Part shown: piece after piece, positions 1-5,359 of the stretch | Numbering within the stretch: position 1 is the stretch's first letter | Layout of the letters: every line of letters starts with the position of its first letter | Assembly: GCA_938039305.1 (NCBI GenBank) | Contig: CALHUZ010000346.1 | Coordinates: 1-8,997, forward strand | Direction of reading: 5' to 3' | DNA length: 8,997 nt | From: an uncultured Saprospiraceae bacterium | GTDB lineage: Bacteria; Bacteroidota; Bacteroidia; Chitinophagales; Saprospiraceae | The notes under the pieces: generated by a model | Told to the model about the DNA's origin: nothing | The model's database searches: none | The model's input: only the letters and a program-made list of their open reading frames with translations | Position numbers and translations under genes: made by a program

Positions 1-80
1 ACTATCGTTACACATCGATTAACAACATCAAGGTAAGGAGTGATTTAATATTGCAGTATACAAAAACACTACAACTATGA
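1..80 (+). CDS. 3' end of an upstream gene (partial, unidentified)
   Basis: Frame 3 is open from the left edge and ends at a TGA at 78-80, giving at least 25 codons ending in ...LILQYTKTLQL. Its stop overlaps the ATG of the next gene as ATGA (77-80), the classic arrangement of translationally coupled genes. The other two forward frames close early, at 20-22 and 34-36. The fragment is too short to assign a family. The alternating hydrophobic pattern could be a beta strand, but that is weak. If real, the thioredoxin-like gene downstream is a later gene of an operon that begins outside the window. The alternative is non-coding leader DNA that is open by chance. Confidence 0.45.
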   Translation, partial: YRYTSINNIKVRSDLILQYTKTLQL

Positions 81-964
81 AAAATATAAACTTTGTCTTT
101 ATTGCATTTCTCTTACTATCAAATTATAATTTATCATTTGCACAGTCATCATATACAACTGAGAAAGGAGATGTGCATTTGTTAGGTGACGTAGATCTTC
201 AAGCTTTGTCTCAAGCTCCTTATGTAGATTGGTTTACTGAATACCAAGAAGACTACGAACCAAGCATATCAACTGACTTAGGTGAAAATCTTAAAGACGC
301 AACTGTTAAAATATACATCGGCACATGGTGTGGAGACACGAAGTATCTACTTCCAAAATTTATAAAAACATGGAAGCACTTAGGTTTAAAAGAAGATCAA
401 TTAGAAATAGTTGCACTACACAGAAGTGGCAAAGAATACAAAAGGAGTCCTGAAAGAACCGAAGAAAAATACAACATTCATAGAGTGCCAACCTTCGTTT
501 TTGAAAAAGGCGATAAGGAAATAGGAAGAATAGTAGAGCGCCCAGTGAATGATCTCGACACTGATATCGCTCAGATAGCATTAGGCTTTCCTTCCCAGCC
601 AAGGTATCAAGCTGTCGCTATTCTAAACAACCACTTTCAAACCCATAAGGACTCCCTACATAGTGATTTCAAGTCTACGCTTAACAAAATGTATCGTAAT
701 GTTTCAGGACCTGGAGAGCTCAATACCTACGGCTACGTCTTGATGGCAGCTGAAAAATATGACTTAGCAGAATTAGCTTTTAAAGCCAATGCAAGGATAT
801 TTCCTTTTGACCCAAACGTTCATGATAGCTTAGGAGAGTTATATATAGAGTTAGAAAAGTATAATGAAGCAAAGGGATGTTTCGAAAGAGTACTAAACAT
901 CAAAAATGAAGATGAAAGAGCATCAGAAATGCTCACAACAGTAGAAGAAAAACTGAATAACTAA
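77..964 (+). CDS. Secreted thioredoxin-like protein with single-Cys WCGDT motif and C-terminal TPRs
   Basis: This 295-residue protein begins with a signal peptide (residues 1-22: KN charge, hydrophobic FVFIAFLLL core, cleavage probably at SFA|Q), so it should act in the periplasm or outside the cell. Residues about 70-170 form a thioredoxin fold, with a beta strand leading to W84-C85-G86-D87-T88 and a cis-proline motif V137-P138-T139-F140. The usual CxxC second cysteine is replaced (Cys-Gly-Asp-Thr), as I recall for a Bacteroidota thioredoxin-family group with WCSDS/WCGDS motifs, so a classical dithiol oxidoreductase role is doubtful. Residues about 215-282 contain two TPR-like helix pairs (YDLAELAFKANARIFP and YNEAKGCFERVLNIK), suggesting protein binding. 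The ATG at 77 is the only sensible start: upstream in frame there is no other start codon before a stop at 41-43. An AAGGAG at 35-40 lies too far upstream to be its ribosome site. The substrate is unknown. Confidence 0.85.
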   Translation: MKNINFVFIAFLLLSNYNLSFAQSSYTTEKGDVHLLGDVDLQALSQAPYVDWFTEYQEDYEPSISTDLGENLKDATVKIYIGTWCGDTKYLLPKFIKTWKHLGLKEDQLEIVALHRSGKEYKRSPERTEEKYNIHRVPTFVFEKGDKEIGRIVERPVNDLDTDIAQIALGFPSQPRYQAVAILNNHFQTHKDSLHSDFKSTLNKMYRNVSGPGELNTYGYVLMAAEKYDLAELAFKANARIFPFDPNVHDSLGELYIELEKYNEAKGCFERVLNIKNEDERASEMLTTVEEKLNN

Positions 965-978
965 ATTATAATGATTGT

Positions 979-1024
979 ATCTCTTCACTATGCCAGCTAA
1001 ACGTAACTGGAATAGTGGAGAGAT
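979..1024 (+). terminator. Long hairpin between convergent genes, probable terminator
   Basis: Positions 979-996 pair with 1007-1024 as an 18-position stem having one G/A mismatch (992/1011) and one T/G wobble (985/1018), around a 10-nt loop (997-1006). On the + strand the stem is followed by TTATTATTA, a fair U-rich tail, so it should terminate the thioredoxin-like gene that stops 14 bp before it. It also lies directly after the helicase stop on the other strand, but there it has two mismatches and a poorer U tail, so bidirectional use is plausible rather than certain. Confidence 0.75.
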
Positions 1025-1029
1025 TATTA

Positions 1030-2316
1030 TTACCTTCTCTTATTCCCGCCGCCGCCAGAACGATTGCCACCGCCACCGCGATTACCACCTCCGCGGTTTC
1101 CACCACCACGATTGCCTCCGCCATGTCTTCCTCCTCTTCCACCACCGCCACCTCGACGGACTTGTTTAGTCGACCATTCTGGACCGTCACCAAGTTCTTT
1201 TGGTAATGGTACTTTAGGGACTTCCATCTCTATCAGCTCTTCTATCTTAGAAAACTTATACATGTCATCAGGGTTGATGACAGTGAGAGCAACTCCAGTA
1301 CTATCAGCTCTTGCAGTTCTTCCGATTCTGTGTACGTAATCTTCAGCATCGTTAGGCACATCATAGTTGATGACCAGATTGATATTCTTTATATCAATAC
1401 CTCTACTTAGGACGTCAGTTGCCACAAGAACTCTCGTCTCATGGCTTCTAAATTTCCGCACTGCATCTTCTCTTTCCTTTTGCTGAAGATCACTACTTAC
1501 AGCTTGGACATTGTATCCATTTCCCTTAAGGGCTCTGACAATCTCGCTCACTTTCTTCTTCGTAGAAGTAAATATGATAATGCTTGTATAACTCGGTTTA
1601 TCAGCTATCAACCCTCTGATGAGCTGTGCCTTCTGACTATCATAAGCAAGGTAAGCAGCTTGAAGTACTCCAGCTGCGGGCTTAGAAATAGAAAGGCTTA
1701 TTTCTTTCGGTTCGTGTAATATAGATTTCGCAAGCTTCCTAATCTTAGGAGGCATGGTCGCACTAAACATCAAGTTCTGTCGCTTCTTAGGTAAGAATCC
1801 AACGATCTTCATAAGGTCATCGAAGAACCCCATGTCTAACATCCGGTCCGCCTCATCAAGTATCAAATGCTCTACGTGATCCCAATTAGCATAACCCATG
1901 TTAAGGTGAGATATCAGCTTTCCTGGCGTTGCCACGATCACTTCTGTACCACTCACTAGTGCTCTTTTCTGAGTCTCGAAGTCACTACCATCTCCTCCTC
2001 CATACACAGGACAAGAACTAACATTTACGAAGTAAGCAAATGCTTGTATCTGTTGATCAATCTGAAGTGCCAGCTCCCGTGTGGGGGCGATAACAAGAGT
2101 ATTGATATGCTTAGACGGTTTAGCAGCTAACTTATTAAGTATAGGTAGGATAAAAGCCGCTGTTTTTCCCGTACCGGTCTGAGCGCAAGCGAGCATATCA
2201 TTCTCTGCGAGGATCATCGGGATGGCTTGTTCTTGAATGGGTGTGGCTTCTTTAAAACCCATATAATCCAGTGCCTCTAATAATGATTCCTCAAGTCCTA
2301 ATTCTTCAAATGTCAT
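1030..2316 (-). CDS. DEAD-box ATP-dependent RNA helicase with RGG-rich tail (RhlE/CshA-like)
   Basis: This 428-residue cytoplasmic SF2 helicase unwinds or remodels RNA using ATP. All core motifs are visible in order: Q motif (F3, TPIQ at 25-28), motif I AQTGTGKT (45-52), Ia PTRELA (79-83 region), Ib TPGK (130-133; usually TPGR), II DEAD (154-157), III SAT (185-187), IV IIFTST (247-252), V ATDVLSRGIDI (299-309) and VI HRIGRTAR (329-336). Residues 388-428 are a basic glycine-rich RGG/GGGN tail, a common RNA-binding extension. The length fits compact bacterial RhlE/CshA-type proteins. Such helicases typically act in ribosome assembly, mRNA decay or cold adaptation; which applies here cannot be told. 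It is transcribed alone, divergent from the phosphodiesterase operon, with a good -7 element at 2366-2373. Confidence 0.95.
   Translation of the reverse strand: MTFEELGLEESLLEALDYMGFKEATPIQEQAIPMILAENDMLACAQTGTGKTAAFILPILNKLAAKPSKHINTLVIAPTRELALQIDQQIQAFAYFVNVSSCPVYGGGDGSDFETQKRALVSGTEVIVATPGKLISHLNMGYANWDHVEHLILDEADRMLDMGFFDDLMKIVGFLPKKRQNLMFSATMPPKIRKLAKSILHEPKEISLSISKPAAGVLQAAYLAYDSQKAQLIRGLIADKPSYTSIIIFTSTKKKVSEIVRALKGNGYNVQAVSSDLQQKEREDAVRKFRSHETRVLVATDVLSRGIDIKNINLVINYDVPNDAEDYVHRIGRTARADSTGVALTVINPDDMYKFSKIEELIEMEVPKVPLPKELGDGPEWSTKQVRRGGGGGRGGRHGGGNRGGGNRGGGNRGGGGNRSGGGGNKRR
1033..1155 (-). repeat. Degenerate GGN-codon repeat encoding the helicase RGG tail
   Basis: This 3' end of the helicase gene is a low-complexity stretch, visibly more GC-rich than its surroundings. 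It is made of GGN and CGN codons with AAT/AAC between them and encodes three successive NRGGG-type units followed by glycine-rich variants. Repeat units vary at third positions, so it is an old protein repeat rather than a recent tandem duplication. It creates long open frames on the opposite strand (about 1015-1339) that are artefacts. Confidence 0.8.
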
Positions 2317-2365
2317 ATATGTAGTTGTGAAAGGGAGCGATGCGGCGTGATGTTCCCTACGTATA

Positions 2366-2373
2366 CAAAGTTA
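2366..2373 (-). promoter_or_regulatory. Bacteroidota -7 promoter element for the helicase gene
   Basis: On the minus strand this reads TAACTTTG, an exact match to the TAnnTTTG element of Bacteroidota primary-sigma promoters. It lies 49 bp upstream of the helicase ATG, giving an estimated leader of about 40-45 nt. No clear TTTG/TTG -33 box is present at the usual 19-21 nt spacing, so the call rests on the -7 match and its position. Confidence 0.5.
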
Positions 2374-2443
2374 CGCATATATATCTAGAAACTATGTCCG
2401 TCGAATTTTCGGGTTGCGACGCTTATTAAATGCTGATATCGGC

Positions 2444-2451
2444 TACATTTG
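2444..2451 (+). promoter_or_regulatory. Bacteroidota -7 promoter element for the phosphodiesterase operon
   Basis: TACATTTG is an exact TAnnTTTG match ending 8 bp before the ATG at 2460. Transcription from it would begin only a few bases before that ATG, giving a nearly leaderless mRNA, and would exclude the further-upstream ATG at 2430. A TTG at 2414-2416 is 27 bp away, too far to be a standard -33 box. Confidence 0.45.
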
Positions 2452-2459
2452 GTACCAGA

Positions 2460-3845
2460 ATGAAAGAACCGACTAATAAAAAGAAAGTCATCTTCTATCT
2501 CGTAGATGGAGCAAGGCCAGATATAATAAAAGATCTGATTGATAAAAATCAATTGCCTAACATCAAAGAACACTTATTTGATAAAGGATCATTTACAAAA
2601 GGGTCGACTTGCTATCCATCAACTACTGGACCTGCCTATCTTCCATTCTTGACTGGACATCATCCAGGCATGCACGATATCACTGGTATCAGATGGTTCG
2701 ACAAGAAGCAATACTTCGCTAAGAACAGATGGAATCGAGATGCCATGAGGAGTTATTGTGGCTATGAAGCCAAATTTTTCAATGACGATATGGATCCAGA
2801 AAAGCCTTCACTTTTCGAGATCTACCCTAAGGGTTATAATATCTATAACATGGTAACCAAGGGAGTCAAAGAAGAAAATGACCTCACGAAAAAAGGGAAA
2901 ACAGGATTATACTTTAGAGCCCACTTCTATCATGAGCATCATCCTGTCGATGAAGCTGGACATGAACGCCTGATGGAAAGCCTAGAGCTTGATCCGCAAT
3001 TTGTATTTGCAGTGTTCCCAAGTGTAGACTGGGACTCCCATTCTTATCATTTCAACGATGACAAGACAGTTGAAGCCTATAAAATAGTTGATAGAAGTCT
3101 TGGAGATGTAGTCAATAGACTAAAAGAGAAAAATGAGTATGATGATACCTTAATCATCATGGTTTCTGATCATGGCCTCAGTTCTACAAAGCATCACTTA
3201 GACTTAGGTCGCTACTTTAAAAAGAAAGGATACAGAATACTTGAGTACCCATCCATCTGGAGTATCGCCCCTAATCTTGCTGTTTTCATTTCTGGAAACT
3301 CTTTTGCAAGCCTTTCATTTTTAGATATGAAGGATCACTACTATTCAGATGCATTAAAACAAAAACATGGCGCAGTTTTAGACGAATTTGTAAAAGAAGA
3401 TGCAATTGATTTTATAATTTATCGCAATGATGAAAATTCAATCAGATTACAAAATAACAAAGGAGAAGCTATCATTAATATAAATAAAGAAGGCAAACTA
3501 TCTTATCAACTTGAGACTTCTGATCCATTAGAACTTGGTGCTATTCCTGAGCCCATGGATACAGAAGAATGCTTTACTAAGACTTTTGAATCAAAATATC
3601 CAGATGCACTATATCAGATATCAGAGTTAATGAAGAGTGATCGTGCTGGCGATGTTGTCATTAGTGCTGCAATAGGCTATGACCTTCGAGAATTTTGGGA
3701 AGTGCCAGAACATAAGGGGTCTCATGGTTCCTTACACTGGGAACATATGCATGTACCAATCCTAACCAATAAGAAAGATCTTATCTCTGAACCCGTCAGA
3801 ACGACACATATCAATAAGGTCATTAGAGAATGGCTCGATAACTAA
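2460..3845 (+). CDS. Alkaline-phosphatase-superfamily phosphodiesterase / nucleotide pyrophosphatase-like protein
   Basis: This protein of 461 residues (from ATG 2460) belongs to the type I phosphodiesterase/nucleotide pyrophosphatase (PF01663-like) branch of the alkaline phosphatase superfamily, two-zinc hydrolases of phosphodiesters or phosphomonoesters. The full metal set is visible: D16 in VDGARPD, probable Thr nucleophile T56 in YPSTTGPAY followed by FLTGHHPG, D190 and H194 in VDWDSH, D237-H238 in SDHGLS, and H422 in GSHGS near the C-terminus. An RAGDVVISA stretch before the last His is typical of the family. There is no signal peptide, so it appears cytoplasmic, unlike many NPPs. I prefer ATG 2460 over the in-frame ATG 2430: the ten extra residues precede the first conserved beta strand and overlap the -7 element. 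It is the first gene of a three-gene operon, 14 bp from the next gene. The substrate is unknown; nucleotide, phospholipid head group or lipid-linked phosphate are all possible. Confidence 0.88.
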   Translation: MKEPTNKKKVIFYLVDGARPDIIKDLIDKNQLPNIKEHLFDKGSFTKGSTCYPSTTGPAYLPFLTGHHPGMHDITGIRWFDKKQYFAKNRWNRDAMRSYCGYEAKFFNDDMDPEKPSLFEIYPKGYNIYNMVTKGVKEENDLTKKGKTGLYFRAHFYHEHHPVDEAGHERLMESLELDPQFVFAVFPSVDWDSHSYHFNDDKTVEAYKIVDRSLGDVVNRLKEKNEYDDTLIIMVSDHGLSSTKHHLDLGRYFKKKGYRILEYPSIWSIAPNLAVFISGNSFASLSFLDMKDHYYSDALKQKHGAVLDEFVKEDAIDFIIYRNDENSIRLQNNKGEAIININKEGKLSYQLETSDPLELGAIPEPMDTEECFTKTFESKYPDALYQISELMKSDRAGDVVISAAIGYDLREFWEVPEHKGSHGSLHWEHMHVPILTNKKDLISEPVRTTHINKVIREWLDN

Positions 3846-3859
3846 CCATTATAATCAGA

Positions 3860-4915
3860 ATGTCCCAAGAACCTAATGATAAGTCTGGCATGAATGTCTT
3901 AGAGGTATTTAACCCTAAGATAATCAAGCGCGGCATTGTCGTTTTCATTTCCATTTCACTTGTCACATTAGTAGGCATATTTTTATATACTAATACTGGA
4001 AAGACATTAGAGGCTTGGTCTACAATCAATCTTGGATATATAGCTTTAGGATTAATTTTCATCTTCAATGACATCTATATCGGAGGACTGCGAAATCACG
4101 TTTTTATAAAAGAGTTTGTCCCAGGTATCAGCCAGATGGTCAGTATCAAAGCTAATCTTGCTAACATTTTCATGGGCGCAGTTACCCCTTCTCAAAGCGG
4201 TGGCGGTCCAGCGCAGTGGTATATTTTTTATAGAAATGGCGTAAAACTTCCTGATATCATATCCGCAAGTTTTTTCAATTGGGTGTCAACGTTGGTTTTC
4301 TTTCCTTTGACAGGTGCCTTAGCTATTTACATATTGAAAGACCGCATTCCTGACGGCTTTGTCTATCATCTTACACAATTTGGGTTTAGTGTTTTCACTA
4401 CGCTTCTCATCGTGATTGTAATAGGATTATTTTCTCCTCAACTATTAGGAAAGGCTATATTCTTAATTGGAAATTTAATCAATAATCTATCAAAAAAATG
4501 GGGCGAAAAGATATCTAACTTAGGAACGAAGGCTATCACCACAATGTCTGATTATCAAAAGAAGTATATAGGGCTTTTAAAAACTAAGCCTCAACTTATG
4601 ATCTATAGTTTCTTATTGACAATAGTTTTATACTTTAACAAGTATGCCTTAGCTTACATCTTTGTTTTAGCCTTTGGACTAGAAGTTGAATTTTGGCCGA
4701 TCATTGCTGTCATGAGTGTGCAATACCTATTGCTTTATTTTGCACCAACTCCTGGAGGAAGTGGCATAGCTGAAGTCTCTTTGGTTGCTTTGATGGCGCC
4801 CTTTGTAGCAGAAGATTATACAGGATCTATAACCTTACTTCATAGAAGCTTTTTACTTTTCATCCCTGCTTTACTTGGAGCTTGGGTCGTACTTAAACAA
4901 GTGGCTAAAGAATAG
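3860..4915 (+). CDS. YbhN/UPF0104-family polytopic membrane protein (LPG synthase TM-domain / flippase-like)
   Basis: This 351-residue inner-membrane protein has about seven or eight hydrophobic segments (roughly 24-44, 57-75, 98-118, 134-158, 176-206, 248-272, 278-296, 328-346). It resembles the lysylphosphatidylglycerol synthase N-terminal TM family (PF03706): a glycine-rich motif TPSQSGGGPAQW at 109-120 and a second PTPGGSGIAE at 296-305, both family hallmarks. In MprF this domain flips aminoacylated lipids across the membrane. Here the aminoacyl-transferase domain is absent, so it is a stand-alone YbhN-like protein of uncertain substrate, perhaps a lipid or polyprenol-linked molecule. It starts 14 bp after the phosphodiesterase stop and ends 16 bp before the next gene, so all three are probably one transcript. 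Confidence 0.85.
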   Translation: MSQEPNDKSGMNVLEVFNPKIIKRGIVVFISISLVTLVGIFLYTNTGKTLEAWSTINLGYIALGLIFIFNDIYIGGLRNHVFIKEFVPGISQMVSIKANLANIFMGAVTPSQSGGGPAQWYIFYRNGVKLPDIISASFFNWVSTLVFFPLTGALAIYILKDRIPDGFVYHLTQFGFSVFTTLLIVIVIGLFSPQLLGKAIFLIGNLINNLSKKWGEKISNLGTKAITTMSDYQKKYIGLLKTKPQLMIYSFLLTIVLYFNKYALAYIFVLAFGLEVEFWPIIAVMSVQYLLLYFAPTPGGSGIAEVSLVALMAPFVAEDYTGSITLLHRSFLLFIPALLGAWVVLKQVAKE

Positions 4916-4931
4916 CCTATTTAACTTCTAT

Positions 4932-5357
4932 ATGGATACATTAGAAATCTTGCATCTTGTTGTCACCTCTATTCTAGTAGGCATCATCTGGATCATTCAA
5001 ATGGTCCACTACCCTTCTTTCAGATTTGTTTCAAGAGAGAACTTTGATCCTTTTCACAGACACCATACTTCCTCTATCACACCCATCGTAGCACCTGCTA
5101 TGGTTATTGAACTTTCCCTTGCAATCTATATTTGCTACCGAGAATTCTCAATTATCAACTTAACACAATTGACGTTTGTATTAATAGTTTGGATCTCTAC
5201 CTTCCTGATTCAAGTACCAATCCATAATAAATTAGCTGAAGTGTTTAGTCAAGAGCTAGTAGAAAAGCTAATCAAGACTAATTGGGTAAGAACTATACTT
5301 TGGACCGCTAAACTATTAATGATGATCTATTTGTCCACATATATTTCTTCAATATAG
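4932..5357 (+). CDS. Small four-TM integral membrane protein of unknown function
   Basis: This 141-residue protein has four predicted helices (about 6-23, 49-69, 77-96, 119-138). Features worth noting are a HYPSF motif after TM1 (H26), a FHRHH cluster before TM2 (H42, H44, H45), IVAP at the start of TM2, and VPIHNKL (H98) plus TNWVRTILWT leading into TM4. The NKL/NWxRT pattern loosely recalls small DUF1772-like four-TM proteins, but I cannot name the family with confidence. I chose the ATG at 4932 because it directly precedes TM1 and leaves a 16-bp gap. The in-frame ATG at 4875 would add 19 hydrophilic residues encoded inside the preceding gene. It is the last gene of the phosphodiesterase operon, and its stop is 2 bp from the stop of the opposing acyl-CoA synthetase gene. 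Confidence 0.75.
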   Translation: MDTLEILHLVVTSILVGIIWIIQMVHYPSFRFVSRENFDPFHRHHTSSITPIVAPAMVIELSLAIYICYREFSIINLTQLTFVLIVWISTFLIQVPIHNKLAEVFSQELVEKLIKTNWVRTILWTAKLLMMIYLSTYISSI

Positions 5358-5359
5358 CT

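Noticed and set aside
35..40. AAGGAG as a Shine-Dalgarno sequence for the thioredoxin-like gene
   Set aside because: It is 36 bp upstream of the ATG, too far to act, and the only nearby start (TTG at 51) runs into a stop at 78-80 in the frame of the upstream gene fragment.
966..1193. Minus-strand frame with a Val/Ala/Glu-rich product overlapping the helicase tail
   Set aside because: It is another frame of the same low-complexity DNA and runs through the hairpin terminator.
1015..1339. Overlapping + strand open frames with proline-rich or Ser/Thr-rich products opposite the helicase tail
   Set aside because: They are antisense shadows of the glycine-rich repeat: GGN codons read backwards give proline, threonine or alanine runs. 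They have no family resemblance.
2332..2358. AGGGA/TCCCT inverted repeat in the helicase leader as a riboswitch or regulatory hairpin
   Set aside because: Only 5 bp pair cleanly in the helicase mRNA around a 17-nt loop, and the inner pairs become mismatches on that strand.
3846..3859. A promoter or regulatory site between the phosphodiesterase and YbhN-like genes
   Set aside because: The gap is 14 bp with no -7-like element, so co-transcription is simpler.
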